From assembly GCF_024746835.1 (NCBI RefSeq), contig NZ_CP080531.1:6406001-6470000 (forward strand): a stretch of DNA of 64,000 nucleotides, read 5' to 3'. This DNA comes from Mesorhizobium sp. AR02 (GTDB lineage: Bacteria; Pseudomonadota; Alphaproteobacteria; Rhizobiales; Rhizobiaceae). A program made the position numbers and the translations under genes. How positions within the stretch are numbered: position 1 is the first letter of the stretch; each line of letters opens with the position of its first letter. The notes below the pieces were generated by a model. That model had not been told where the DNA came from, ran no database searches, and saw only the letters and a list, made by a program, of their open reading frames with translations. This document shows, one piece after another, positions 38,017 through 50,157 of this stretch.

Positions 38017-39248
38017 TCACGGGACGTTTCTTCGCCGCAGGCGCTGACCGCCGCATCGCCATCACCATCTTCATCCTGCTGGCTGCGGCCATTGTCGTGC
38101 CGCTGCTCAACCTGGCGGTGTCGCCGACCAGCGCCTTCTACGTCCCGGCCTATATCGTGGCGCTGACCGGCAAATATCTCTGCTATGCGCTGCTGGCGCT
38201 CGCGCTCGACCTGGTCTGGGGCTATTGCGGCATCCTCTCGCTCGGCCACGGCGCCTTCTTCGCGCTCGGCGGCTATGCGATGGGCATGTATCTGATGCGC
38301 CAGATCGGCTCACGCGGCGTCTATGGCAACCCGATCCTGCCGGATTTCATGGTCTTCCTGAACTACAAGGAATTGCCGTGGTTCTGGTATGGTTTCGACC
38401 ATTTCTGGTTCGCCGCGCTCATGGTGCTGGCAGTGCCCGGCCTGCTCGCCTTCGTCTTCGGCTGGTTTGCCTTCCGCAGCCGCGTCACCGGCGTCTATCT
38501 CTCCATCATCACCCAGGCGATGACCTATGCGCTGCTGCTGGCCTTCTTCCGCAACGATATGGGTTTCGGCGGCAATAACGGCCTGACCGATTTCAAGGAT
38601 ATTCTGGGCTTCAACGTGCAGGCCGACGCGACGCGTTCGGCGCTGTTCGCGGCCAGCGCGGTGATGCTGGCGTTCGCCGTGTTCATCACCTGGGCGATCG
38701 TCGGCTCCAAATACGGCAAGCTGCTGATGGCCGTGCGCGACGCCGAGAGCCGCACGCGCTTCCTCGGCTGGCGGGCGGAGAACGTAAAGCTGTTCGCCTT
38801 CACCGTATCGGCCGTCATGGCCGGCATTGCCGGAGCGCTCTACGTGCCGCAGGTCGGCATCATCAATCCCGGCGAGTTCGAACCGTCCAATTCGATCGAG
38901 GTGGTGATCTGGGCGGCCGTCGGCGGGCGCGGCACCATTGTCGGTCCGATCATCGGCGCGCTGCTCGTCAATGCCGGAAAATCCTGGTTCACCGGCGTGC
39001 TGCCGGAACTCTGGCTGTTTGCGCTGGGCGGCCTGTTCGTTGCCGTCACGCTGCTCCTGCCGAAGGGCATTATCGGCATGTGGGATAGCTGGCGCGGCAA
39101 TGCGAAGGCGTTGCGCGCAGCCTCCATTGCTGAAGAAGCCGGCACCGAGGTTGGAGGGGCGACCGCGACTTCGAAGCCCGCTCGCTCGCCAGCGAGAAAT
39201 CCAGGCGAATGGTCCTGGTCCGACCCCGAGCCGCAGGCGGCGGAGTAG
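38013..39248 (+). CDS. urtC: Urea ABC transporter, permease UrtC
   Basis: A 411-residue LivM-type permease, second membrane subunit of the urea importer. About ten helices are visible, with LALDLVWGYCGILSLGHGAFFALGG near the start. The C-terminal tail is hydrophilic. ATG 38013 overlaps the urtB stop, so the two are coupled. Upstream in-frame codons are only the shadow of urtB. Confidence 0.93.
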   Translation: MITGRFFAAGADRRIAITIFILLAAAIVVPLLNLAVSPTSAFYVPAYIVALTGKYLCYALLALALDLVWGYCGILSLGHGAFFALGGYAMGMYLMRQIGSRGVYGNPILPDFMVFLNYKELPWFWYGFDHFWFAALMVLAVPGLLAFVFGWFAFRSRVTGVYLSIITQAMTYALLLAFFRNDMGFGGNNGLTDFKDILGFNVQADATRSALFAASAVMLAFAVFITWAIVGSKYGKLLMAVRDAESRTRFLGWRAENVKLFAFTVSAVMAGIAGALYVPQVGIINPGEFEPSNSIEVVIWAAVGGRGTIVGPIIGALLVNAGKSWFTGVLPELWLFALGGLFVAVTLLLPKGIIGMWDSWRGNAKALRAASIAEEAGTEVGGATATSKPARSPARNPGEWSWSDPEPQAAE

Positions 39249-39254
39249 GCGACC

Positions 39255-40001
39255 ATGAGCAAATCGAACACCATCCTCTATCTCGACGGCGTCTCGGTCT
39301 CCTTCGACGGCTTTCGCGCCATCAACAATCTGTCGCTGGTGCTCGACAAGGGTGAGATGCGCGCCATCATCGGCCCCAACGGCGCCGGCAAGACGACGAT
39401 GATGGACATCGTCACCGGCAAGACGCGGCCCGACGAGGGCGAAGTGTTCTTCGACGGCCAGGTGGATCTCACCAGGCATGACGAGGCCGAGATCGCCATG
39501 ATGGGCATCGGCCGCAAATTCCAGAAGCCGACGGTCTTCGAGAGCCACACGATCGAAGAAAACCTGATGCTGGCGCTGAAGGGCCCGCGTTCGATCTTCC
39601 CGGCGCTTTTTCATCGCCGCTCGGCGGCCGAGGCGCGGCAGATCGACGACATTCTCGGCATCATCCGGCTGGGTGACAAGCGCCATGAGCTGGCGGCCAA
39701 TCTCAGCCACGGCCAGAAACAGTGGCTGGAGATCGGCATGCTGTTGGCACAGGATCCAAAGCTGCTTTTGGTGGACGAGCCGGTGGCCGGCATGACCGAT
39801 GCCGAGACCGAGGAGACCGCGCGACTGCTCAAGGACATTGCGCGCGACCATTCGGTTATCGTCGTCGAGCACGACATGCATTTCGTGCGCGAACTCGGCG
39901 TCAAGGTAACCTGTCTGCATGAGGGCTCGGTGCTGTCGGAAGGCACACTCGATTTTGTCTCGGCCGACGAGCGCGTTGTCGAAGTCTATCTGGGGAGATG
40001 A
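39255..40001 (+). CDS. urtD: Urea ABC transporter, ATP-binding protein UrtD
   Basis: A 248-residue LivG-type ATPase. Walker A GPNGAGKTT lies near residue 43, the signature is LSHGQKQWLEIG, and Walker B is LLLVDEPVAGMT. GGAG stands before the ATG, 6 bases after urtC. It powers urea uptake together with UrtE. Confidence 0.94.
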   Translation: MSKSNTILYLDGVSVSFDGFRAINNLSLVLDKGEMRAIIGPNGAGKTTMMDIVTGKTRPDEGEVFFDGQVDLTRHDEAEIAMMGIGRKFQKPTVFESHTIEENLMLALKGPRSIFPALFHRRSAAEARQIDDILGIIRLGDKRHELAANLSHGQKQWLEIGMLLAQDPKLLLVDEPVAGMTDAETEETARLLKDIARDHSVIVVEHDMHFVRELGVKVTCLHEGSVLSEGTLDFVSADERVVEVYLGR

Positions 40002-40072
40002 GCATGGTCTGGCGAGTTCAATTCCATCGCTTCGATCTTTCGGTTCTCCGGTTCTGGAAAAGGCGCTGAGAC

Positions 40073-40768
40073 ATGCTCGAAGTTTCAAACGCCACGCTCC
40101 ATTACGGCGCCGCCCAGGCGCTGCGCGGCGTTTCGCTGAAGGCGGGCGCCGGCAAGATTACTTGCGTGCTCGGCCGCAACGGCGTCGGCAAGACCAGTTT
40201 GATGAGATCGATCGTCGGCCACCACCGGCTGACGAGCGGAAGCGTTGCCTTCGAGGGGAAGGCGCTCGACCGGAGCGCGGCGTATGACCGCGCCCGGTCG
40301 GGCATCGCATTCGTACCGCAGGGCAGGGAGATCTTTCCCCTGCTCACTGTGCGCGAAAACCTGGAATCGGGTTTTGCACCTTTGAAGCGTGCCGACCGCA
40401 ACGTGCCGGCGCATGTCTTCGAGCTGTTTCCGGTGCTGAAGCAGATGCTCGGCCGCCGTGGCGGCGATCTTTCCGGCGGTCAGCAGCAGCAACTTGCCAT
40501 CGGCAGGGCGCTGGTGATGCGGCCGAAGCTGCTGGTGCTGGATGAGCCCACCGAAGGCATACAGCCGTCGATCATCAAGGATATCGGTCGCGCCATCCGT
40601 TACCTGCGCGACCAGGCCGGCATCGCGGTGCTGCTGGTCGAACAATATCTCGACTTCTGCCGCGAGCTTGCCGATGAGGTCAACATCATGGACCGCGGCC
40701 AGATCGTCCACACAGGCCCGGCGGAAGATTTAGACCGGGCTGAAGTACGCAAGTTCCTTACCGTCTAG
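40073..40768 (+). CDS. urtE: Urea ABC transporter, ATP-binding protein UrtE
   Basis: A 231-residue LivF-type ATPase. Walker A GRNGVGKTSL, signature LSGGQQQQLAIGRAL, Walker B LLVLDEPTEGIQ. It is the last gene of the urt operon. No urease gene follows in the window, unlike many urt loci, so urea breakdown must be encoded elsewhere. Confidence 0.94.
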   Translation: MLEVSNATLHYGAAQALRGVSLKAGAGKITCVLGRNGVGKTSLMRSIVGHHRLTSGSVAFEGKALDRSAAYDRARSGIAFVPQGREIFPLLTVRENLESGFAPLKRADRNVPAHVFELFPVLKQMLGRRGGDLSGGQQQQLAIGRALVMRPKLLVLDEPTEGIQPSIIKDIGRAIRYLRDQAGIAVLLVEQYLDFCRELADEVNIMDRGQIVHTGPAEDLDRAEVRKFLTV

Positions 40769-40842
40769 AATCGAAGCTGGACTTCGGCAGACGATCCAAA
40801 GTCCCTGGCAAGTCCAATATTTCTTCCATCCAGCGATCTGCA

Positions 40843-40860
40843 TCTCTGGCGCGCCAGAGA
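40843..40860. promoter_or_regulatory. Perfect 18-bp palindrome in the urtE downstream gap
   Basis: TCTCTGGC followed by GCGCCAGAGA reads the same on both strands. It lies in the 267-base gap between urtE and a small ORF, about 75 bases after the urtE stop. It could be a protein-binding site or part of a transcript end, but no T-run follows. Confidence 0.45.
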
Positions 40861-41035
40861 CTGCATGCTAGTCTTTTGTTGGCTTTGTGAGTCGGCCGCT
40901 TCCGTATCAGTCTGGTTATCGCAGATCGAGGGCGCGCCGAAGGCCGGGCAAGTTCCACGCAAGCAAGGCTTCCTAGCTTCCCTCCTGCGATCTCTGTCGT
41001 TCAACGCGTTTGGGCACACAGGCTAAGGGACAGCC

Positions 41036-41212
41036 ATGGAACGTTACGTCGAGGACTACCAGAAGCGGCGGCTTACCGAACGCGTCGACATCATCGCCGC
41101 CATAAACATCCTGCGATCACAGGGCTGCGACTACGACGATTTGATCGAGGAGATCACCAAGGTGTTCTACGTCGACCTCGATACCTTCAACGAAATCGTC
41201 ATGGCGGCATAG
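41036..41212 (+). CDS. Small acidic protein, 58 residues
   Basis: An ATG frame of 58 codons preceded by AGGGA at a good distance. The product starts MERYVEDYQKRRLTERVDII and contains a predicted helical core and a Cys (SQGCDYDDLIEE). It is rich in Asp, Glu and Ile with no signal peptide. Codon use (third-position G/C) matches the genome. The reading frame and ribosome-binding site support a real gene. I do not recognise a family. Confidence 0.65.
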   Translation: MERYVEDYQKRRLTERVDIIAAINILRSQGCDYDDLIEEITKVFYVDLDTFNEIVMAA

Positions 41213-41225
41213 AGCCGCTTTCGCC

Positions 41226-41328
41226 TAAAGCGCGTCGCGCTGAAACGGATTCAGGTGACGCGCTTTAGGTCTTTGATTTGATGCATGTCATACTTCCAAA
41301 ACCGAGGTCACTTTTGGGCGACATGCAT
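41226..41328. repeat. Double-palindrome dispersed repeat, type 2, copy 2
   Basis: A 103-bp copy of the 26255-26357 repeat with about 15 differences. The TAAAGCGCGTCGC start, the CACTTTTGGGCGACATGCAT end and the total length are kept. It lies between the 58-codon gene and the diguanylate cyclase. Confidence 0.85.
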
Positions 41329-41365
41329 TGTCCAGCAATCACAGGCTCGGCATTGATACGCGCGG

Positions 41366-42514
41366 TCAACTCGCGCGCCGGAATGGCGAGGCGGTGACGC
41401 GGTTGCGGCCGCCGCGCTTGGCGTCATAGAGCGCCTTGTCGGCGGCGCTGAGCACCTTGTCGAAGCTGAGCCCCTCTTTGCTGCCAAACGCGAAACCGGC
41501 GCTGACCGTGCATCTCAAGGATCCCGTTTCGGTTTCTATCAGGCGCGTCGCGAAAGCGGTCCGGATGCGCTCTGCCGCTTGCTCAACCGTCTCCGGCAGA
41601 GTGCGTTTCAACACCAGTGCGAATTCCTCGCCGCCCATGCGCGCGGCGACGTCGGTCTGGCGAAGATTGCCGGCGAGTTCCCCGGCGAACACCTTCAGCA
41701 CCTCGTCGCCCGCCGCGTGGCCGAACTCGTCGTTGATGGCTTTGAAATTGTCGAGGTCGAAGACGATCACAGCGGTAAAGGCGCCGACCGGGACATTGCC
41801 ATGCAGGTCAAACAGCGCGCGCCGGTTGAGCAGGCCGGTCAAGGGATCGGTGAGAGCGTTGCGGCGGTGGTGCCTGGCCAGACGCCCCTGGTTGAGCGCA
41901 AGCGACAGGGCGCCAATACCCGTCATGCTGGCGATGACGACGATGAGGCTCAGTTCCTCCGCCCAGTTGCTGGGCGCATGTCCGAGAACCAGCTTGCCGT
42001 CCCATGCCAGGACCGCCGCGCACAGCATGAAGGAAACGGCGGTGGCCGAATAGAGCGTGGTGATGCCGATCGTCAAGGCAGGGGCTTCGTCGCGGCCCCT
42101 CCAGTATTCGAACGCCGTCGCGAACAGCAGCAGGGCGGCGAACAGGTTCTCGAACATGAAGCCGAGGCCGTCATAGCCCAGAGCCATGGCAGGCAGCGCC
42201 ACCACCAGCGAGGCACAGCCCCACAGTGCCCGCGGCAGCGGCGAGCCGCCGGTTCTGAACTGGTAGGCCGCGCCCAACATGGTCGAGAAACCGAGCAGCA
42301 GGAGGGCAAGGGTGGCGATGCCGAGCAGGCGCCCGGGCATGTCGATATAGGCGTCATAGACAAAGATATCGCCGACCACGAACACCAGGCTGATCGCCCA
42401 TGTCAGCAGGAATTTTTCCGTGCGGGCGGTCAGCCACATGCCGAACAATGTCAGGCTCAGGCAAGCTGCGGAGAAACCGACAGCCAGCAGAAGTGAAGTG
42501 TAGTCGAGCGACAT
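41366..42514 (-). CDS. Membrane-bound diguanylate cyclase (GGDEF)
   Basis: 382 residues. Residues 1-200 hold about six to seven membrane helices. The GGDEF domain follows, with the active-site motif GGEEF and an inhibitory I-site RQTD five residues before it. It should make cyclic di-GMP and be product-inhibited. There is no EAL domain. ATG 42514 follows AGAGGGG. The membrane part is probably a sensor of unknown signal. Confidence 0.9.
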   Translation of the reverse strand: MSLDYTSLLLAVGFSAACLSLTLFGMWLTARTEKFLLTWAISLVFVVGDIFVYDAYIDMPGRLLGIATLALLLLGFSTMLGAAYQFRTGGSPLPRALWGCASLVVALPAMALGYDGLGFMFENLFAALLLFATAFEYWRGRDEAPALTIGITTLYSATAVSFMLCAAVLAWDGKLVLGHAPSNWAEELSLIVVIASMTGIGALSLALNQGRLARHHRRNALTDPLTGLLNRRALFDLHGNVPVGAFTAVIVFDLDNFKAINDEFGHAAGDEVLKVFAGELAGNLRQTDVAARMGGEEFALVLKRTLPETVEQAAERIRTAFATRLIETETGSLRCTVSAGFAFGSKEGLSFDKVLSAADKALYDAKRGGRNRVTASPFRRAS

Positions 42515-42696
42515 GCCCCTCTTTCCCTGCCGGCGGCGGCTCCAGCTCTGCGGCTTGGCGTCGCCGCATTCATGCAGCAAGGAAGTGTCGATAAGGTTAC
42601 GATCATGGCGAAGATGCCACGAATAGGCGCTTTGCTACGCGCAAAACGCATAGATGATGCGCTTACAGCATGTAGCCAAACAACAACGGATGGTTG

Positions 42697-43503
42697 TCAG
42701 TCAGCTACGCGCTTCATCAGCGCCATCGCCCCGAACGGTGCGCGCACCTTGCCCTCGGTGATGAAGTAGACGAAGACGTCGCGTGGCTGCACAGGCGCGT
42801 CTGTGGCGGGATCGGCACGCCGCAAATCGGTCGGCTGCTTGCCCTCAGCCCAGGTTTTTACTCGCGCCGCCCATTCGTCGAGACCCTTTGGCGTGTAGCA
42901 ATCGGGATTGTCGTCCGAGCCGGTCTGCAGCCGTGCATAGACGAAGTCACCGGTGACATCGGCGATATCAGGATATTTGGCATGGTCGGCATAGACGATC
43001 GCCGCCTTGTATTTGCGGGCAAGTGCTGCGAATTCCGGCACGATGAAACTGTCGTTGCGGACTTCGAGCGCATGGCGCAGCGCGACGCCATCCTGTTTCT
43101 CCGGCAACAGTTTGAGGAAGGCTTCGAAATCGTCCGGGTCGAACTTTTTCGTCGGCGCGAACTGCCACAGGATCGGGCCGAGCTTCTCGCCAAGTGCTGC
43201 AACGCCGGAGCCCAGAAAGCGCATCATCGATTCACCGGCATCGCCCAGCACACGGCGGTTGGTGACGAAGCGGTTGCCTTTCAGCGCATAGACGAAACCG
43301 TCCGGCGCTTCGCTTGCCCATTTGACGAAGGTCGGCTCCTTGAAGCTGGAGTAGTAGGTGCCGTTGACCTCGATGCTCGGCACCTGCCGGCTGGCATATT
43401 GCAGCTGCTTGGCCTTGGAGAGTTTCTCGGGATAGAAGGACGTATCCCAGGGCTCGAACGTCCAGCCGCCCATGCCGGAGCGGATTGTTCCCGATTTGCT
43501 CAT
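42697..43503 (-). CDS. DUF72 family protein
   Basis: A 268-residue TIM-barrel-like protein of the YecE/DUF72 group. Blocks include SGMGGWTFEPWDTSFYPEKLSKAKQLQY, VNGTYYSSFKEPTFVKWA and LEVRNDSFI. No reaction is settled for the family. ATG 43503 follows GGAGGAG, which rejects the upstream in-frame ATG at 43569. It lies 72 bases downstream of the methyltransferase-like gene in the same direction. Confidence 0.87.
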   Translation of the reverse strand: MSKSGTIRSGMGGWTFEPWDTSFYPEKLSKAKQLQYASRQVPSIEVNGTYYSSFKEPTFVKWASEAPDGFVYALKGNRFVTNRRVLGDAGESMMRFLGSGVAALGEKLGPILWQFAPTKKFDPDDFEAFLKLLPEKQDGVALRHALEVRNDSFIVPEFAALARKYKAAIVYADHAKYPDIADVTGDFVYARLQTGSDDNPDCYTPKGLDEWAARVKTWAEGKQPTDLRRADPATDAPVQPRDVFVYFITEGKVRAPFGAMALMKRVAD

Positions 43504-43575
43504 GGACTTCTCCTCCAATGTGTTTTGTCGCGAGGGACTTGGTTTGGTAAATCGATCGGCAACCGGCAATCTCGG

Positions 43576-44190
43576 TCAAGTGGGCGGTGACCAATCCGGG
43601 GAAAAGATTGTCGGAGTGCCAGAGGGGTAAAGGTCCTTCCGCGGCCGCATGACGCGAAACTGATTTCCGTCCTCGACGATGTCGTAGAGAGCCTTGATCG
43701 GCTGATAGCGTGCGCGGCGATAGTCGTGCAACATCACGATCGTCTCGGCATGACAAAGCAGCGTCGCCATGAACGCGCATTCCATGCGGCGCCGGCCGTC
43801 GATGAAGATGAAATCGAATTTGCGCTTCAGGCTCAGCGGCCAGGTCGAATAATTGAGTTCTGGATCGCGGTCGCCAAACTTGGAACCCTGGAGGTCCAGG
43901 CAGATCGGATGGAAACCACTCCACTGCGGCAGCTGCGGCAGCAGTTGATCGAGGAAAGGCTGGCTGTCGTCGATCGAAAAGAGATTGTCGATGGCCAGTC
44001 GGTCCCTCAGCTCAAGGATCGCCAGCGTCGTGTGGCCCATGCCCCATTCCAGATAGGCGCGCGTGCCAGGCTTCACATGCTGCAGCAGGATGCGCTGGAA
44101 TTCGGACAAATAGTCGGCGCCGTAAGCATGAGACGAGCGGACCACGCCACCCAAGGTCAGTTTGTTTTCCCAGGAGCTTCCGGCCTGCAT
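43576..44190 (-). CDS. Putative class I methyltransferase-like protein
   Basis: 204 residues. The segment YLEWGMGHTTLAIL resembles SAM-binding motif I, and FDFIFIDGRRRMECA resembles the later Asp-Gly motif. The rest is unfamiliar, and a catalytic role is not proven. The ATG abuts the GNAT stop codon with no gap, which indicates one operon with uvrA, DUF302 and GNAT. Confidence 0.6.
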   Translation of the reverse strand: MQAGSSWENKLTLGGVVRSSHAYGADYLSEFQRILLQHVKPGTRAYLEWGMGHTTLAILELRDRLAIDNLFSIDDSQPFLDQLLPQLPQWSGFHPICLDLQGSKFGDRDPELNYSTWPLSLKRKFDFIFIDGRRRMECAFMATLLCHAETIVMLHDYRRARYQPIKALYDIVEDGNQFRVMRPRKDLYPSGTPTIFSPDWSPPT

Positions 44191-44637
44191 TCACATCGCC
44201 TTCGCCATGTCGATGAGCACCCATCCTGGCCGGTAGGGATTGGGCCGGCGACCCGTTTCGCGATAGCCGTAAGCGAGATAGAGCGCGATGTTCCGCTCCA
44301 TTTTTGCATTGGTGTAGAGCCGTATCTCCGGCAGGCCCCACAAACGCGTCTGTTGATCCCCATGTTTGAGCAGCTTTATGCCAAAACCCTTGCCCTGGAA
44401 GGCGGGCGACACCGCGACGGAGAAGATCATCGCGTGATCCTCATGCCGCTCCAGTGTCAGCACTCCGGCAAGTTCTCCGCCGCTCTCCAGCAGCCACACT
44501 TCGCCGCCTGCGATGCGCGGCGCATAGTCCTCGGTCACCGGGATCGGCGGCGCGTCGAGTATGGCGTTGTAGGGAGCGTAGGCCGCTTCCGTCAGCGCGA
44601 CGATCGCGGCAAGATCCTCGGAGCGGGCAAGCCTCAT
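44191..44637 (-). CDS. GNAT-family N-acetyltransferase
   Basis: 148 residues. The acetyl-CoA motif A is VSPAFQGKGFGIKLLKHG, preceded by AMIFSVAV. Substrate unknown. The start overlaps the DUF302 stop by four bases, so translation is coupled. Confidence 0.85.
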   Translation of the reverse strand: MRLARSEDLAAIVALTEAAYAPYNAILDAPPIPVTEDYAPRIAGGEVWLLESGGELAGVLTLERHEDHAMIFSVAVSPAFQGKGFGIKLLKHGDQQTRLWGLPEIRLYTNAKMERNIALYLAYGYRETGRRPNPYRPGWVLIDMAKAM

Positions 44638-45043
44638 GATTGATCCATTCCAGCAGCAGCGGCGATCACCTTTTCCATGCTGGCGGCAATCGCCGCGACA
44701 GCCTCGCTGCTGGCCTCGCCCAGGCCATGGCGCTCAGCGATCCAGTGCGGATCGTCGTAGGACAGCCAAACTTGGCCTTGCTCATCTTCCCAGCCCAGCG
44801 CCTTGACCGGCAGGTCGATGCCGGCAAGCTGACTGTCCTGCATCAGCGGTGTGCCACCTCTGGGGTTGCCGAAGATCAGCAATTCGGTAGGCCGTAGCGA
44901 CGCGCCGACGTCTCGCGCCCCGGCTGCGTGATCGATGCGTGCGAAGACAAGCAGGCCAGCGCGCTTAACCACCTCAGCCAGGCGGTCGATGGTTTCGGTC
45001 ACGCCAAAGCGGCTTTCGACCGTGATGAGACCATCCCCAGCCA

Positions 45044-45044
<1 letters not shown>
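44634..45044 (-). CDS. DUF302 family protein
   Basis: About 136 residues. Blocks VESRFGVTETIDRLAEVV, FARIDHAAGA and ELLIFGNPRGGTPLMQ are typical of DUF302, whose role is unknown. ATG 45044 overlaps the uvrA stop (TGATG). GTG 45047 is an alternative. GGAG lies a few bases upstream. Confidence 0.85.
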
Positions 45045-47965
<2,921 letters not shown>

Positions 47966-48117
47966 CGCCGGTCGCCGCCTCAGATCTGGAATTCGTGGGA
48001 TTGGCGGGATTTTCCCGGCCATCCCCTATGTAGGTGTTTTTGCCGCCACGTCGAGAGACGCCACAATTCTCGACCAAAGTCGTTTAACCGTCTTTCGCGC
48101 GAAGGGGCAAGCGGAAA

Positions 48118-48132
48118 GAACAAAGGCCGAAC
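48118..48132 (-). promoter_or_regulatory. SOS (LexA) box upstream of uvrA
   Basis: GAAC-N7-GAAC on the plus strand, which reads GTTC-N7-GTTC on the uvrA strand. This is the LexA site of alphaproteobacteria. It lies 153 bases before the uvrA ATG. Confidence 0.8.
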
Positions 48133-48584
48133 ACGCTCCTGACAAAGCTGTGCAAAAAGCTGACCTGGACGTAACCTCCCGGCGATCACATTTTTCCGTA
48201 ACCGGCTATTGAAGGTTGACGCGGCCGGTTCAGGGGAGCAGTCTCCGACAGTCCGCGAAGCCGGCCGTCTTTCGATGGCCTCGCCGCCCCAAGGCGGCCT
48301 GCGAGACGCCGCAGGCATTTGCGATTTGCGCTTCGCGACGACAATGTCGCAACGGACACAGGAGTGGAGCATGACGCCACCGGACAGTCCCCAAGGGCTC
48401 CACATCTCGTTGGAGCCGCGGCAGGCATAAGTGCCAGGGTTAGCGTTTGCGCCACCCGACAAACCGTGACTTGCCGTATCCCCCAAAAATCAGAGACTGC
48501 TAGTCGGATCGTCGGCTGACGCCGCGAAGCATCCGAAATCAAACGCCGGCAGTACACTCCCGGCAAAAAATGGATTTGAGATCC
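48133..48584. other. Long intergenic stretch without recognised gene
   Basis: About 450 bases between the uvrA SOS box and the terminator at 48585. It holds several hairpins, for example GGCTCCA / TGGAGCC near 48399-48420 and CCGCC / GGCGG near 48292. Open frames on either strand lack good ribosome-binding sites and give low-complexity or Arg/Pro-rich products. It could encode a small RNA, but I see no known family. Confidence 0.4.
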
Positions 48585-48630
48585 AGAAAAGCCCCGTCCG
48601 TTTGCCTAGGCACGGCGGGGCTGTTCTTTT
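48585..48630. terminator. Bidirectional terminator-like hairpin
   Basis: Arms AGCCCCG and CGGGGCT, with inner CCGT / ACGG and GCC / GGC pairs, flanked by AAAA on the left and TTCTTTT on the right. It probably ends the small exported-protein gene on the minus strand. Confidence 0.75.
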
Positions 48631-48664
48631 GGGGAATGGCTGAGCTGTCCGCGGCGGAGGCAGC

Positions 48665-48964
48665 TTACCTCCGAGGCTTGAATCCGCCCGTGGCGACATC
48701 GACCGTGATGCTGCCGGAAATCCTGACATCGGTATCGCCGATCTTGAACGTGCCGTTGCCGTTGCTGGGAAATGCGTCGTCGGGCTCCGGCACAGGGGCG
48801 GGCTTGGCGATGCGATAATCGCCGCTTACGCCGGGCAGGGCGCTTTTCTGCGCCTGCGCTGAACTGTCGTCGGCAAGTGCCATGCCGCTCACAAGGCTGG
48901 CAAAAGCAAGCACCGCGGCGGCGATGACGCGATGCGACGTCCTGGGCGAATGAGTGTCGGTCAT
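48665..48964 (-). CDS. Small exported protein of unknown function
   Basis: 99 residues. The signal peptide (HRVIAAAVLAFASLVSGMALA) ends near residue 30. The mature part contains PDDAFPSNGNGTFKIGDTDV and ends FKPRR. It is followed by a strong terminator. ATG 48964 has no strong ribosome-binding site. The family is unknown to me, and the short mature domain is mostly beta-like. Confidence 0.65.
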   Translation of the reverse strand: MTDTHSPRTSHRVIAAAVLAFASLVSGMALADDSSAQAQKSALPGVSGDYRIAKPAPVPEPDDAFPSNGNGTFKIGDTDVRISGSITVDVATGGFKPRR

Positions 48965-49052
48965 TCCAGGATTATAGTGACACGCCGCCGACGCGGCCAG
49001 ACCGGCATCGTCAAATCTTCGACAGCGGGCAGGATTCCGATCCGGCCCTGGC

Positions 49053-49658
49053 TTATGCCGCCTTTTTGCGCGTGTCGAAGACGTGGTCGACAATGCCCCA
49101 TGCCTGCGCCTCGCGGGCGGTCATGAAATGGTCGCGGTCGAGCGTGCGTTCGACTTCTTCATAGCTGCGGCCGCAATGCTGGGCATAGAGTTCGGCCATA
49201 TGCCGTTTGGTCTTGCCGATCCGCTCGGCATGGCGCTGGATATCGGAAGCCTGGCCCTGGAAGCCGCCCAGCGGCTGATGCAGCAGGATGGTGGCGTTTG
49301 GCAGCGCGATGCGACGCCCCGGCGTGCCGGCCATCAGCAGGAACGACCCCATCGACGCGGCAAAGCCCATGCACACGGTCGACACCGGGCAGCTGATATA
49401 TTGCATCGTGTCGTAGATGGCGAAACCGCTGGTCACCACGCCGCCCGGCGAGTTGATGTAAAGCGATATCTCCTTGTCGGGATTGTCTGACTCCAATGAC
49501 AAAAGCTGTGCGCAGACGAGCGCCGAGACGTCGTCGTTGATCTCGCCATTGATGAAGATGATGCGCTCGCGCAGCAGCCGCGAGAAAATGTCGAAGGCGC
49601 GTTCGCCGCGGCTCGATTGCTCGATCACCATCGGCACCAGACTGGCAATACCGCTCAT
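49053..49658 (-). CDS. clpP: ATP-dependent Clp protease proteolytic subunit (ClpP paralogue)
   Basis: A 201-residue serine protease. The nucleophile Ser lies in [11 protein letters not shown], His in ATILLHQP, and Asp in TLDRDHFM. The N-terminal [24 protein letters not shown] is standard. The usual clpP-clpX-lon order is not present here, so this is probably an additional paralogue. Alphaproteobacteria often have two or more ClpP. GGAG lies 8 bases before the ATG. Confidence 0.9.
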   Translation of the reverse strand: MSGIASLVPMVIEQSSRGERAFDIFSRLLRERIIFINGEINDDVSALVCAQLLSLESDNPDKEISLYINSPGGVVTSGFAIYDTMQYISCPVSTVCMGFAASMGSFLLMAGTPGRRIALPNATILLHQPLGGFQGQASDIQRHAERIGKTKRHMAELYAQHCGRSYEEVERTLDRDHFMTAREAQAWGIVDHVFDTRKKAA

Positions 49659-49680
49659 TTTTCGTCTCCGATTTCCGTAT

Positions 49681-50157
49681 TTATGCCGCGCGCAGCAGAA
49701 GGTGCGGCGTGTTCGCGGCGATGGGCTTTCCGGCTCCGCGCAACCCGAGCGAGAGTCGGTAGCCGGCGCCGGCCAGGGCGACGGCGGGCATCGCTTTGCG
49801 GGCAAAACCGTCATGGACAATGCGCAGATGCGTGCCGCCGGAAACGGTGCGGGCGAGTGTGAAGGTGACGACACTGTCGAGCGGATCCTGCAGCGTGGCA
49901 TCGCGTGGCTGTTCGCGCCAGGAATAGCGCAGCAGGTGTTCCGGCTCGGCTTCGAGGATTTCGCATTCGATCGCGGCCTCAGTCCCGGCGAAGGCAAAAC
50001 GATTGCCGATTTCAGGCGTGATGTCGTTCGGCATCATCCAGGCTGCGAGCAGTTCCGGCACGGTCAGCGCCCGCCACACCTTTTCCGGCGGCTCGGCAAG
50101 GTCGTATTCGAACTCCAGCGCATCAGGGGTGGCTTGGCCTTGGGTTTTGGCGTTCAT
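49681..50157 (-). CDS. SRPBCC/AHSA1-type protein next to ArsR
   Basis: About 158 residues. [26 protein letters not shown] is the start of the START-like fold seen in activator of Hsp90 ATPase-like proteins, a group that commonly pairs with an ArsR regulator. ATG 50157 is used, but ATG 50175 and GTG 50193 are in frame. All three are in a tandem 18-bp repeat carrying AAGGA-type ribosome-binding sites. The GTG at 50193 would overlap the arsR stop. Ligand unknown. Confidence 0.82.
   Translation of the reverse strand: MNAKTQGQATPDALEFEYDLAEPPEKVWRALTVPELLAAWMMPNDITPEIGNRFAFAGTEAAIECEILEAEPEHLLRYSWREQPRDATLQDPLDSVVTFTLARTVSGGTHLRIVHDGFARKAMPAVALAGAGYRLSLGLRGAGKPIAANTPHLLLRAA

Noticed and set aside
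47980..48486. 168-codon minus-strand frame in the uvrA upstream gap
   Set aside because: It overlaps the SOS box and the uvrA leader, lacks a ribosome-binding site, and has a composition unlike real proteins.
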